A stretch of 64,000 bases of DNA from PBB1 sp043738425 (GCA_043738425.1 JAYUGJ010000071.1:72389-136388), one strand, 5' to 3'; shown: positions 15,854 to 25,884, counted from the stretch's first letter. A program made the numbers and translations. The notes: generated by a model from the sequence alone, not told the origin.

Positions 15854-17509
15854 ATGAACGCCGCCCTGCCAAACCCCCGCCCCCACGCCGCTGAACCGCA
15901 TTCGACCGCGCACCTGATGACCGCGGCCGACTACCGCGAGTCGCTGCGCGCGCTCAAACCGGTGGTCTACGTCGATGGCCAGTTGATCGCCTCGGTGGCC
16001 GAGGCGCCCAGTTTGCAACCCGGCATCAACGCACTCGGCGTGACCTACGACTTTGCACACGATGCAGCCATGGCACCGCTGATGACGGCGGTGCAAACCA
16101 GCAGCGGCAGGGTAGTCAACCGCATGCTGCACATCAACGAGTCGGCAGGTGATTTGCTGAACAAACTCGAAGCCGTGCGCCTGCTGTGCCAGGAAACCGG
16201 CTGCGCCCAGCGCTATCTGGCGCACGACGCATTGAACGCGATCGGCCAGGTCAGCGCGCGCATCGACGATGCGCGCGGCAGCACCGAACACCGCGCCAAG
16301 TTCGCTGCGTATTTGCAGCAGGTGCAAGATAAAGACCTGGCACTCGGCATCGCGATGACCGATGCCAAAGGCGACCGTTCGAAGCGCCCGCACCAGCAAA
16401 GCAACCCCGATACCTATGTGCACGTGGTCGAGCGCAACGCCAAAGGCATCGTGATTTCGGGCACCAAAGCCATCGTCACCGGCGCGCCGTACATGCATGA
16501 ATTTTTGGTCATGCCGTGCCGCCACATGGGCGCAGCCGACGCCGACTTTGCGGTGTGCTGCGCGGTGCCGATCGATGCGCCCGGCATCACCATCGTCGCG
16601 CGCCCTGCGGGTCGACCCGGCGACAAGGTCGAGCACGGCGCGCCACTGTTTTCGCGCCGCTATGGCCAGTCCACCGGCGTGGTCATGTTCGACAAGGTGT
16701 TCGTGCCGTGGGAGCGGGTTTTCTACGCCGGTGAGTGGGAACACTCCGCGTCGATGACCTACCAATACGCCACCCACCACCGCCACAGCTGCATCGCCGC
16801 GCGAGCAGGTTTCGGCGATTTGCTGATTGGCGCAGGCGCGCTGATGTGCGAGGCCAATGGCTTCGACCCCGGCGAAAAAGCCAACCTGCGCGAACCGATG
16901 GTCGAGCTGATCAAAATCACCGAAGGGTTTTTTGCCTGCGGCGTGGCCGCCAGCGTGTACGGCACACGCGACGAATTCAGCGGCAGCTTTATGCCCGAAC
17001 CGGTGTTTTCCAACATCGGCAAGTTGCTGCTTGCCACCCAGATCTACGACATGCACCGCCTGGCGCACGAGGTGTCAGGCGGCTTGATCGTGGCCCTGCC
17101 CGGCCCCGACGAAGACCACAACCCCGCGACAGCCGCTACCCTCGCGGAAGTGCTGCGTGCCAACCCGGCGGTGCCGTACGACAAGCGCATCGAAGTCGCC
17201 CGTTTCATCGAAGACCTGACCGCGTCGTACCAAGGCGGCTGGTACTCCGTCATCAGCCTGCACGGCGGCGGCTCACCGGCGGCAATGAAGCAAGAAATTT
17301 GGCGCAACTACCCGGTCGGCAACAAAGTCGCACTGGTCGAACGCCTGCTAGACCGCGGCGTGCTGTCCGATGAGATGACGCAGCAGTTAGGCACCGCACC
17401 GCGCCCCATCACCCAAAACCGCCAACCCGGCCGCTGCTGCGACACCGGCTGCACCGTGCCGGGGCAGCCGATCATGGTGGCGTTGCCGCATTCGAACTCG
17501 AAGAGCTGA
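15854..17509 (+). CDS. HpaB-family FAD-dependent hydroxylase (4-hydroxyphenylacetate 3-monooxygenase-like)
   Basis: A 551-residue protein of the 4-hydroxyphenylacetate hydroxylase/4-hydroxybutyryl-CoA dehydratase superfamily. Landmarks are the MTAADYRESLRALKPVVYVD start, AMTDAKGDRSKRP and the VFDKVFVPWERVF turn. When aligned by eye to the clostridial dehydratase, the second cluster cysteine is Tyr (CAQRY), the later cysteine is Ala and the following lysine is Arg (HHRHSCIAARAG), so the [4Fe-4S] site is missing. This argues for a flavin monooxygenase needing a reductase partner, not a dehydratase. ATG 15854 has GGAG six bases upstream; GTG 15830 and ATG 15842 are alternatives. No reductase (HpaC) gene is adjacent. 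Confidence 0.85.
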   Translation: MNAALPNPRPHAAEPHSTAHLMTAADYRESLRALKPVVYVDGQLIASVAEAPSLQPGINALGVTYDFAHDAAMAPLMTAVQTSSGRVVNRMLHINESAGDLLNKLEAVRLLCQETGCAQRYLAHDALNAIGQVSARIDDARGSTEHRAKFAAYLQQVQDKDLALGIAMTDAKGDRSKRPHQQSNPDTYVHVVERNAKGIVISGTKAIVTGAPYMHEFLVMPCRHMGAADADFAVCCAVPIDAPGITIVARPAGRPGDKVEHGAPLFSRRYGQSTGVVMFDKVFVPWERVFYAGEWEHSASMTYQYATHHRHSCIAARAGFGDLLIGAGALMCEANGFDPGEKANLREPMVELIKITEGFFACGVAASVYGTRDEFSGSFMPEPVFSNIGKLLLATQIYDMHRLAHEVSGGLIVALPGPDEDHNPATAATLAEVLRANPAVPYDKRIEVARFIEDLTASYQGGWYSVISLHGGGSPAAMKQEIWRNYPVGNKVALVERLLDRGVLSDEMTQQLGTAPRPITQNRQPGRCCDTGCTVPGQPIMVALPHSNSKS

Positions 17510-17542
17510 ATGCAAAAAGAAGACGAACGTAGTGAACTGTTG

Positions 17543-17797
17543 AAGACCTGACCCCGTTTTGTTGGACCCCGCTTTCTTGACCCCATTGACTGCAAGACGG
17601 TGTCGGTACTTGGGGTCAAGCGGTACTTGGAGTCAGGTCTATTAACTTTCATAGTGTTTAACGACTCATACACGCAAACTTTGAACGCATCCGGTACTTG
17701 GGGTCAGGTCTTTTAACCTTTATAGCGGTGCTTGGGGTCAGGTCTTTTAACTTTCACAGTAGTCAACGACCAACACACGCAAACTTCGAACGCATCA
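17543..17797. repeat. REP/BIME-like repeat cluster (family B, GGGGTCAGGTCTT)
   Basis: The 476-bp gap 17510-17985 holds no gene I can support. It contains AAGACCTGACCCC (17543-17555) facing perfect inverted copies GGGGTCAGGTCTT at 17700-17712 and 17734-17746. Two long direct copies of about 71 bp (17621-17691 and 17726-17796) share roughly 60 positions by eye, with a shortened copy (17692-17725) between them. Two small hairpins (CTTGG-TTTA-CCAAG near 17829 and GCCAAC-CGACGA-GTTGGC near 17908) follow before frmA. Confidence 0.85.
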
Positions 17798-17985
17798 GAA
17801 GCTGTCGAAATGGACGTGACGCTGTGCCGCTTGGTTTACCAAGGCTCCTCGCTAAAAACTTCGATCGCTTGTCAACGCAGCGCAAGTTTGTCTTGCCATA
17901 TTCTTGCCAACCGACGAGTTGGCTGCGTTCCGGTTGAGCCGCCAATCAAGCCCGTTACCCCACCCGAATTTTTTGGAGAACCCCC

Positions 17986-19092
<1,107 letters not shown>

Positions 19093-19103
19093 GAAGCGGC
19101 TTG

Positions 19104-19961
19104 ATGACCACCGGCATAGAAACGTTGTCTGAACACGCCTGCTTCGGTGGCGTGCAGGGCTTTTATCGCCACCCGTCCAGCACGATTGGTTTGCCGATGC
19201 GCTTCGGCGTGTACCGCCCGCCGCAGGCAATGCGACCGAACGCAGCTGCGGCGCCCGCGTTGGTGTGGCTGGCGGGCCTCACCTGCAACGAAGAAACCTT
19301 TGCCATCAAGGCCGGTGCGCAACGCGTGGCCGCTGAGCTGGGCTTGATGCTGATCACGCCCGACACCAGCCCACGCGCTACTGGCGTGGCCGGTGCCGAC
19401 GCCAGTTGGGACTTCGGCCACGCAGCCGGTTTTTATCTCGATGCGACCGCAGCGCCGTGGGCCACCCACTGGCGCATGGAAAGCTACATCACGCGCGAAC
19501 TGCCCGCGGTGTTGGCGGCGCACTTCGGTTTGCGCGCTGAGCGATGTGGCGTGTTCGGCCACTCGATGGGCGGCCATGGCGCGTTGACGTTGGCGCTGCG
19601 CCATCCCGGCCTTTACCGCAGCGTGTCGGCATTCGCGCCGATTGCCGCCCCCCTACACTGCCCGTGGGGCGTCAAGGCGTTCACCGGCTACCTCGGTGCC
19701 GATGCATCGGCATGGGCCGCACACGATGCGTGCGAATTGATTCGCGGTGGCGCACGGCTGCCGGCGCTGTTGATCGACCAAGGTCTGGCCGACAAGTTTT
19801 TGGTCGAGCAGTTGCAACCCGAACGCCTGGAAGCCGCGTGCCACGACGTCGGTCAGCCGCTGACGCTGCGCCGCCACGCGGGCTACGACCACGGCTATTA
19901 CTTCATCGCCAGTTTTATTGAAGACCACCTGCGCCACCACGCGGCAACGCTGCGTGACTGA
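19104..19961 (+). CDS. fghA: S-formylglutathione hydrolase
   Basis: A 285-residue alpha/beta hydrolase that hydrolyses S-formylglutathione to formate and glutathione. The nucleophile elbow is FGHSMGGHGAL near residue 153, and the oxyanion/CNEETF region and the C-terminal His in AGYDHGYYF are present. ATG 19104 follows AGGAAG at 19091-19096; the TTG at 19101 is less likely. It is paired with frmA. Often annotated frmB or fghA. Confidence 0.95.
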   Translation: MTTGIETLSEHACFGGVQGFYRHPSSTIGLPMRFGVYRPPQAMRPNAAAAPALVWLAGLTCNEETFAIKAGAQRVAAELGLMLITPDTSPRATGVAGADASWDFGHAAGFYLDATAAPWATHWRMESYITRELPAVLAAHFGLRAERCGVFGHSMGGHGALTLALRHPGLYRSVSAFAPIAAPLHCPWGVKAFTGYLGADASAWAAHDACELIRGGARLPALLIDQGLADKFLVEQLQPERLEAACHDVGQPLTLRRHAGYDHGYYFIASFIEDHLRHHAATLRD

Positions 19962-19966
19962 CGCAC

Positions 19967-19985
19967 CACGCAGCCCTGCTGCGTG
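19967..19985. terminator. Hairpin between convergent fghA and SDR genes (no T run)
   Basis: CACGCAG-CCCTG-CTGCGTG is a perfect 7-bp stem. It arises because the end of fghA (CTGCGTGACTGAC) is duplicated 28 bp downstream. No T run follows, so terminator function is doubtful. Confidence 0.3.
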
Positions 19986-20015
19986 ACTGACACAACACCC
20001 GGCGGGCGAGCGGCG

Positions 20016-20726
20016 TCAAAACCGTTCAGCGTATGGCCGCAAATCCAGCTCGTAACTCCAGGCGCTGCGATGCTGCGACAGCAGGTGCAGGTAGCTCGCG
20101 GCAATCGCGTCGGGGTCGAGTTGCTGGTCGGCTTCGGCGCTCGATGGCAGGCCACGGTCGCGTATCAAGCCGTCGATCACCACATGCGCCACGTGTATGC
20201 CTTGTGGCCCCAGTTCGCGGGCCAGGCTTTGCGCCAAACCGCGCAACGCAAACTTGCCCATTGCAAAGGCCGCCGACTGTGCAAAGCCTTTGATACCGGC
20301 GGTGGCACCGGTCAACACGATCGCCCCTTTGCCGTGCGGCAGCATGCCCCGCGCGGCGTGTTGGGCCACATGGAATGCGCCGTGCGCAGTCACCTGCATT
20401 GCGTCGGCCATGGCGGCGGCATCGATTTCGATGAAGCGGCCGTGCACCCGGCGGCTGGCGTTGTAGACCACCACCTCGGGTGCGCCGCCGAATTGCGCAC
20501 CGGCTTCGGCAAACAAGGCGGCCACGTCAGCGGCATCGGTGGCATCACAACGCAACGCACGGATTCCCAACTCGTCGCACAGCGGCTGCAAGCGATCCGG
20601 CTGGCGCGCAGCCACCAGCACCTGCATGCCACCGTCGCGGCTGAATGCGCGCGCCAAACTGGCACCGAGCTTCGGGCCCGCACCAACAATCAGCGCGCTG
20701 CGGTAGGTGGTCATCACCGGCAGCAT
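20016..20726 (-). CDS. SDR-family oxidoreductase with Phe in place of catalytic Tyr
   Basis: A 236-residue short-chain dehydrogenase-type protein with a Rossmann start (ALIVGAGPKLGASLARAF). At the usual YxxxK position it has FAMGK (SAAFAMGKFALRGLAQSLA), so the proton-donating Tyr is replaced by Phe, as I recall for some relatives of this glucose-dehydrogenase-like SDR group. Activity may therefore be altered or non-classical. The ATG at 20726 overlaps the GST stop as TGATG, suggesting translational coupling; ATG 20714 is the alternative. Substrate is unknown. Confidence 0.8.
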   Translation of the reverse strand: MLPVMTTYRSALIVGAGPKLGASLARAFSRDGGMQVLVAARQPDRLQPLCDELGIRALRCDATDAADVAALFAEAGAQFGGAPEVVVYNASRRVHGRFIEIDAAAMADAMQVTAHGAFHVAQHAARGMLPHGKGAIVLTGATAGIKGFAQSAAFAMGKFALRGLAQSLARELGPQGIHVAHVVIDGLIRDRGLPSSAEADQQLDPDAIAASYLHLLSQHRSAWSYELDLRPYAERF

Positions 20727-21445
20727 CAGTTGGGCTTGCGCACGATGCCAGCATCCTGGCCGAACAGCACCTTGCGTGACTCCTCATCGACCACCGGCGC
20801 GCTGCTGATTTCTTTGCCGCGTGCATAGGCGCGTTCGGTGGCGGGCCGCGCCTGGATGCGCTCGAACCAGCGCGCGATGTGCGGGAAGTCGTCGAACGAT
20901 TGCTGCTGCCGCTCATGCAACACCACCCACGGAAAGCTGGCCATGTCGGCTATCGAATAACTGCCTGCGATGTAGTCGTGGCCAAGTGCCGCCATCTCGC
21001 CGAGTCGCTTGTTGAGAACGGCATACAACCGGGCGGTTTCTTTGACGTAGCGATCGATTGCGTAGGGAATTTTCTCGGGCGCGTATTGAACGAAATGGTG
21101 GTTTTGCCCAGCCATCGGCCCCAACCCACCCATCTGCCAAAACAGCCATTGCAGCGCGGCGTTGCGGCCGCGGATGTCTTGCGCGATGAAGCTGCGCGTT
21201 TTGTCGGCCAGGTACAAAAGGATTGCGCCCGACTCGAACACCGGTATCGCCGCGCCACCGTCCGCCGGCGCGTGGTCGACGATGGCCGGCATGCGGTTGT
21301 TCGGCGAAATGCGCAGGAAGTCGGGCTTGAACTGGTCACCGCGCCCGATGTTCACCGGCACGATGCGGTAAGGCAGCGCAGCCTCTTCCAGAAACATCGT
21401 GATCTTGTGGCCGTTGGGTGTGGTCCAGTAGTACAGGTCGATCAT
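20726..21445 (-). CDS. Glutathione S-transferase (YghU/YfcG-like)
   Basis: A 239-residue cytosolic GST. The N-terminal thioredoxin-like half has MIDLYYWTTPNGHKITMFLE and the glutathione contact FESGAILLYLADK. The C-terminal helical half includes YIAGSYSIADMASFPW. The TTPNGHK active-site start resembles the disulfide-bond reductase group (YfcG/YghU) more than classical transferases. GGAG lies seven bases before the ATG. It is translationally coupled to the SDR gene downstream. Confidence 0.88.
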   Translation of the reverse strand: MIDLYYWTTPNGHKITMFLEEAALPYRIVPVNIGRGDQFKPDFLRISPNNRMPAIVDHAPADGGAAIPVFESGAILLYLADKTRSFIAQDIRGRNAALQWLFWQMGGLGPMAGQNHHFVQYAPEKIPYAIDRYVKETARLYAVLNKRLGEMAALGHDYIAGSYSIADMASFPWVVLHERQQQSFDDFPHIARWFERIQARPATERAYARGKEISSAPVVDEESRKVLFGQDAGIVRKPN

Positions 21446-21584
21446 GGAGATGCTCCGGTGGGGTCAGGTCTATATGAGCTGACAGTTTGAGGTGGCGGCG
21501 TCCGATGCTGGCGTCAGCCATCGGACCACCGCCTGCGTCTGCGTCTGCGAGGTCATGCTCGCCAAGCTGGTGGCTTGCGCAAAT

Positions 21585-22688
21585 TCACTTTGCGCGTTGA
21601 CTGAAGCTGACCGCATAGGCACTGGGGCGCGCCAGCAAAATCGGGTCGGCCGACGGCTCGATGCCTGCCGTCAGCGTCAACGGATTGAACATCAGCGCCT
21701 GTTGCGATTTGACTTGCTCCATGTAGGTGCGGGTGAGGCTGAGTGTGCCCAGCTCGACCAGCTTGCGCTCGGCCGGCCACACCACGGTGGAGTCGGTGGT
21801 GCTGTCACCCGCCTCCGCGATTTGTGCAACCAAACGGAATTGAACCGGTGCTTTTGCGATGCGCTGTGGCAACTCGTCCATCAGGTAATTCGGCGCGGCC
21901 TTGGCTGCTGCAGCGGCGTCCAGCGCGTGCTCACCGGCCACCGGCAAGATTTGGTATCGCGCAAAGTGGCTGACGCCTTTGGCGTTGGTGAACTTGAATG
22001 CATTGACACCGAAAAACGCCAGCGTGCCGAAGCTGTCCGGTGCGGGCCGGGGCGCGCTGACCCACTTGGCAGCGGCCGGGTGGCTGCCTAAAAACTGCTC
22101 GATCGGCGACGGCTTGGCGGCCTCGGGCCCGCTGTTGGCTACCGCTTGCAGCAAACCCAAAAACTCTTCGGGTGTGGCGACCGGGAAACCGTTCGACGAA
22201 ATGCTGACGATGTCGGTGGTGTTGTTGCGCGGCAGCTGGAAGCGAATGGCGATGCCGTGTGGATACGAGTTGGCGTCGGCGTCGGGCATCGTCGGCACGC
22301 CGGTGGCGTTAGAAAAACGCACCAGCACCGGCACGGCTTTCGCGAAATGCGCAGCCTTGCTGAATGCCAGTGCGCCCTTCGCTGGCGTGAACATGCCACT
22401 GACCAAAACGCCCTTGGCATGGTTGGCGCGCAAGCCCGCGTGCGGCCCACCGGACAACTGGTTCAGCGTGGTGACTATGGCCACGGGGAGCGGCTGGGCT
22501 GCTGCGGGGGCAGCAACCGGGGCAACAACCGGGGCAACACCGGCGGCCGCGGGCGCGGCCGCACTCGCAGCAGCCACCGGTGCAGTCGCAGCCGGGTCGA
22601 GCGCATGGGCGGCCACGGCTGCCGACAGGCCGCCTGCCAGCAGCGCGGCAGAAATCAAAGTGGAGACTAGGTGGCGAGATGGATGCAT
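21585..22688 (-). CDS. srpA: Periplasmic catalase-family peroxidase (SrpA-like)
   Basis: A 367-residue exported, short catalase-fold heme protein. The signal peptide (LISAALLAGGLSAAVAAHA) is followed by an Ala/Pro/Val-rich linker of about 35 residues. The catalytic His is in RANHAKGVLVSG, the conserved SSNGFPVATPEEF is visible, and the proximal heme Tyr lies in LARPSAYAVSFSQR. Proteins of this size usually act as peroxidases and not as true catalases. It is a single gene; the upstream gap (22689-22790) holds a GTGCCAGGTCTTTA repeat copy. Confidence 0.87.
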   Translation of the reverse strand: MHPSRHLVSTLISAALLAGGLSAAVAAHALDPAATAPVAAASAAAPAAAGVAPVVAPVAAPAAAQPLPVAIVTTLNQLSGGPHAGLRANHAKGVLVSGMFTPAKGALAFSKAAHFAKAVPVLVRFSNATGVPTMPDADANSYPHGIAIRFQLPRNNTTDIVSISSNGFPVATPEEFLGLLQAVANSGPEAAKPSPIEQFLGSHPAAAKWVSAPRPAPDSFGTLAFFGVNAFKFTNAKGVSHFARYQILPVAGEHALDAAAAAKAAPNYLMDELPQRIAKAPVQFRLVAQIAEAGDSTTDSTVVWPAERKLVELGTLSLTRTYMEQVKSQQALMFNPLTLTAGIEPSADPILLARPSAYAVSFSQRAK

Positions 22689-22790
22689 GGAACGCTTTCG
22701 GTACAGGAAAAAGAATGAGAACTAGAAGGTAACGAATGGCCGGCTGGAGTTTGCAGCCGCAAAATTAAAGACCTGGCACGCTGGCCTGCG

Positions 22791-23687
22791 TCAAACGCCG
22801 TGGTCGGTGAGCCAGCGGTGGGCGAGTTGCGCTGCGTAGGTGGCGGCGGTTTTGTCGTAGGTGGGTCGGTAATCGGCGTTGAAGCCATGGTTGACGTTGG
22901 GGAAGATGACGATCTCCGAGCCACTGCTACCGGTGCGTAAACCGGCCGTCATTTTGTCGATCACTTCGGGCTTCACGAAGCCGTCGATGGCCGCATACAA
23001 GCCCAGCACCGGCACCTTGATTTGCGCCGCAACGTCGACCGGGTCGAGCGGTTTGATGTCGGCTTTCATGCCGTCGAGCAGGCCGTAGTACGCCACCGCG
23101 GCTTTGAGTTTAGGGTTGTGGTGCGCGTAAATCCAGGCCGCGCGGCCACCCCAGCAATAGCCCACCAGGCCGAGGCGGTCGGCGTTGGCCCGGCCACTGG
23201 CGCGGGCAAACGCGACGGTCGCATCGAGGTCGGCATTGACTTGCGCATCGGGTACCTTCGACACCACGGTCGACAAAATCTCACCGATGTCGGACAGCTT
23301 CGACACATCGCCCTGGCGCGCAAACAGCTCGGGCGCAATCGCGTAGTAGCCCAGCTTGGCGTAGCGGCGGCACACGTCTTTGATGTGCTCGTGCACGCCG
23401 AATATCTCTTGCACCACCAGCACCACCGGGTGTTTGCCGGACTTGACCGGCATCGCGCGGTAGCCGGCGATCGTGCCGCCGGCCACCGGAATGCTGACCT
23501 CACCGGCCAGCAGGCCTTTGGCGTCGGTGGTGATGGCCTGCGCCAGCACCGGGTTCGACGCCACTGCGAAGCCGGAGGCCAACGAGGTCATCACGAAGGT
23601 GCGCCGCAACAGGCCATCGGCCTGGGTGTGCGCAGGGGCCGGGTTTCGGTGATCGAGTGGCTTCAGGCCGTAGTCCATCAGTTTCAT
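22791..23687 (-). CDS. Dienelactone hydrolase family protein, probable Tat export signal
   Basis: A 298-residue alpha/beta hydrolase. The nucleophile motif is GYCWGGRAAW, with Cys as in dienelactone hydrolases. The catalytic Asp and His lie in LYAAIDGFV and NVNHGFN. The N-terminus (LLRRTFVMTSLASGFAVASN, cut near LAQA) has twin arginines and a hydrophobic stretch, so a Tat signal is likely. AAGGA precedes ATG 23687. Substrate is unknown. Confidence 0.88.
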   Translation of the reverse strand: MKLMDYGLKPLDHRNPAPAHTQADGLLRRTFVMTSLASGFAVASNPVLAQAITTDAKGLLAGEVSIPVAGGTIAGYRAMPVKSGKHPVVLVVQEIFGVHEHIKDVCRRYAKLGYYAIAPELFARQGDVSKLSDIGEILSTVVSKVPDAQVNADLDATVAFARASGRANADRLGLVGYCWGGRAAWIYAHHNPKLKAAVAYYGLLDGMKADIKPLDPVDVAAQIKVPVLGLYAAIDGFVKPEVIDKMTAGLRTGSSGSEIVIFPNVNHGFNADYRPTYDKTAATYAAQLAHRWLTDHGV

Positions 23688-24120
23688 AGCGGGTCCTTGG
23701 TGCATTGGTAAATCGAATGGCGAGGTGGTGCCGCAGCGCAGCACCCGTTCAACCGGGGCACGCGACGGAAAAGTCAGCGAAGCGCTGTATTTTTTGCGGC
23801 GGCACGACTCAGGATTATCTGGGCTGCCATCACCGAAGCCCGTTGGCCGGAGCATGTTGTCGGTCACCGGTTCACTGGTGAGGCCACAGCCGGCCAGGCG
23901 AGACTCGTGGAGCCGAACCCAATGCCGCGCTCAACCGTTCGGTCTGAGCTCGTCGTCAACCTCAGGACGGGCCCGTCGAACGGTCTGCTGGCGCGACCAT
24001 GGAGCTTCGTGGGGCTCAGGCAGCCCGGTCAACTGAACAGCGGCCGACCATGCCCGCCCGCCTGCGCCGGCTGGCCGCAATGTGGCGCATGTGGCGCATG
24101 TGCCGATCACCACGACGGCA
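23688..24120. other. 433-bp gap without a supported gene; one degenerate REP-like element
   Basis: No coding frame here resembles a protein. Near 23933-23987 there is a degenerate family A element (CGTTCGGTCTGAGCTC and CCCGTCGAACGG). GGCGCATGT is directly repeated near 24082. The promoter of the dienelactone hydrolase gene should lie just above 23687, but I could not pick boxes with confidence. Confidence 0.5.
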
Positions 24121-24852
24121 TCAAAAGCGCGTCAGCAGTGCAAGCCACGCCTCGGGCAGCCAGTTGTTGACCTGCGCCTCGATGCGTTTGTCGACGCCGG
24201 TCAAGATGGCCACACCGACCGCCATCAGTACGCCGCCGAACACCCGTTTGACGACTACCGCGCTGCCCATCACCCAGCCGCGCAGCCGCGAAAAACTGGC
24301 CCGCGACGCGTAGGCCACAGCCACCAGCGGCGTCGCTGCGCCGATGCCGAACACGCCGAGGATCAGCGCGCCGCGGCCTGCATCGCCGTCGCTCGCCGCC
24401 AGCGCCAGAGCTGATCCCAGCAGCGGCCCGGAGCACGGGCTCCAGACCAGGCCGAGCAATGCGCCCAGCGCCAACGCGCCGCGCAGCGATGTGCGTTCGA
24501 TGCGCGCGCCTGCGGTGTGTGCGAGCGTGGCCACCGGCGTCATCCAGCGGCTGAATTGCGCATCGAGCGCCGGCACCAACATGACCAACCCGAAAGCCAC
24601 CAACATCGCACCGCCCGCGCAGCGCACCGAGGTGCTGTCGATGCCGATCGATTGCCCGACGCTGCCGACCAGCACACCGATCAGTGCGAACGACGCTGCC
24701 ATGCCCACACCCATCGCAACAGGTGCTGCGCGGTGCCCTTGCAACGCGCCACCGGCCACCAGCGGCAACAACGGAAACACGCACGGCGACAGCGTGGTGA
24801 GGCTGCCGGCGGCGAGGCTCAGCGCCAGTTCAGAGCCGGTGATGGTGAACAC
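24121..24852 (-). CDS. CcdA-like cytochrome c biogenesis / thiol-disulfide membrane protein
   Basis: A 243-residue membrane protein with about six helices. The two cysteines that relay electrons across the membrane are in LSPCVFPLLP and WSPCSGPLLG. GTG 24852 is chosen as start because the protein then begins a few residues before the first helix, as in relatives. A longer reading from GTG 24915 adds a repetitive Cys/His-rich tail that looks non-natural. A thioredoxin-like gene lies upstream on the same strand and is probably its redox partner. Confidence 0.85.
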   Translation of the reverse strand: MFTITGSELALSLAAGSLTTLSPCVFPLLPLVAGGALQGHRAAPVAMGVGMAASFALIGVLVGSVGQSIGIDSTSVRCAGGAMLVAFGLVMLVPALDAQFSRWMTPVATLAHTAGARIERTSLRGALALGALLGLVWSPCSGPLLGSALALAASDGDAGRGALILGVFGIGAATPLVAVAYASRASFSRLRGWVMGSAVVVKRVFGGVLMAVGVAILTGVDKRIEAQVNNWLPEAWLALLTRF

Positions 24853-24970
24853 GGTCAGGTCGCAAAAGTGGTGGCGAACATGGTCGCAAAAGTGATTGCA
24901 AAAGTAGCCGCACACGCGAATGCGGCAACCCCCGCGGACCCGGCCAAACCGGCCCGCGGTGTCACGCCGA

Positions 24971-25351
24971 TCACAACGCGGTTTGCAACGCAGCCTTCAG
25001 CGGCTCAGCCTGGGTTTCACCGGCCAGGCGGGCACGCTCGACCGCACCGCGGTAGACGATCAAGGTCGACTGGCTGCGCACCTTGAGTTGCTTTCGCAGC
25101 TCGACCTCGCGGTCGTAGTCGACCGTCAACACGGTGATGTCCAACGCCGCATCGGTCTTCAAATCGTTCAGCGTTTTGCTTTGCGCTTTGCAAGTCGGGC
25201 ACCACGGCGCGTGGAAATGCAAGGCGACCGGTGCGTCGGCCTTTTGCGCCGCTTCCAACGCAGCGGCGCTGTACGGCGCAATCGTCAAAGCCTGCGCCAG
25301 CGAGGCGGCAAACCACAAAGAAGAAGCAATCAGAAAGTGGGTAGGTTTCAT
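24971..25351 (-). CDS. Exported thioredoxin-fold protein
   Basis: A 126-residue protein with a signal peptide (FLIASSLWFAASLAQALT) and a thioredoxin active site WCPTC in HAPWCPTCKAQ at about residue 51. The rest keeps the fold (VDYDREVELRKQL, STLIVYRG). It probably works in the periplasm and receives electrons from the CcdA-like protein encoded next to it. The target protein is unknown. Confidence 0.88.
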   Translation of the reverse strand: MKPTHFLIASSLWFAASLAQALTIAPYSAAALEAAQKADAPVALHFHAPWCPTCKAQSKTLNDLKTDAALDITVLTVDYDREVELRKQLKVRSQSTLIVYRGAVERARLAGETQAEPLKAALQTAL

Positions 25352-25419
25352 CGCGTGGGCCCAGGAATCAAAGGAACTCTTGTGTCGTCGCGGCCGCATG
25401 GTTCTTACACCTCGGCGCG

Positions 25420-25884
25420 CTACGCTTGGGCAAACGCATTCAACCGCTCGCCCGCCCGCACCCGCACTTTGCTGCGCAGCGCCTCAGACCAACCGAGCAA
25501 CCATCCCGGGGTGCCCAGCGCCTGGCGTGACCAGGCCCAAAAATCGAAGCTGTCGATGTGTCGCACGATGAGGCCGTCGCGAAATGCGAACTCGGCGTCG
25601 ATGCGGTTGCGCACCATGCGGCCGGTGTCCGGGAAGGTGTAGTGCGCGTCGCATTGGGCGCTGCCCCACGATTCGTTGGCGCACAAATCACGCACGTCGA
25701 TGCGCAAGTCGCGTTCGGCGGCACACAGCATCTGCCACAGCAGCCGCACTTTGGGGCCACGCAAATCGAAAGTGGCGTCGGTGAAATGGATGTCGGCATG
25801 GCAACACGCCGCCATGCCTGCGGCGTCGCGCTGCGCGAAGGCGGCATAAAACCGCGCAATCAGTTGGGTGTGGGCGTCATGCAT
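25420..25884 (-). CDS. NTF2/SnoaL-like protein
   Basis: A 154-residue protein of the nuclear transport factor 2-like fold (MHDAHTQLIARFYAAFAQRD start, ADIHFTDATF, DFWAWSRQALG end), matching a common proteobacterial limonene-epoxide-hydrolase-like group. AGGAGG precedes ATG 25884, a strong ribosome site. Catalytic residues cannot be assigned. It lies immediately downstream of the patatin gene on the same strand. Confidence 0.82.
   Translation of the reverse strand: MHDAHTQLIARFYAAFAQRDAAGMAACCHADIHFTDATFDLRGPKVRLLWQMLCAAERDLRIDVRDLCANESWGSAQCDAHYTFPDTGRMVRNRIDAEFAFRDGLIVRHIDSFDFWAWSRQALGTPGWLLGWSEALRSKVRVRAGERLNAFAQA

Noticed and set aside
2941..16346. Identical 19-base string GATAAAGACCTGGCACTCG in gcvP (2941-2959) and the HpaB-family gene (16328-16346), resembling the family B repeat
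   Set aside because: In both genes it codes in frame for conserved DKDLAL-type residues typical of each protein family, so shared codon choice explains it better than insertion.
15854..17509. 4-hydroxybutyryl-CoA dehydratase as the name for this gene
   Set aside because: Two of the iron-sulfur cysteine ligands and the catalytic lysine are replaced when aligned by eye to the known dehydratase.
24121..24915. Longer CcdA reading from GTG 24915 with a Cys/His-rich N-terminus
   Set aside because: The extra residues come from three copies of an ACTTTTGCGACC-like repeat and do not resemble a CcdA N-terminus; GTG 24852 fits better.
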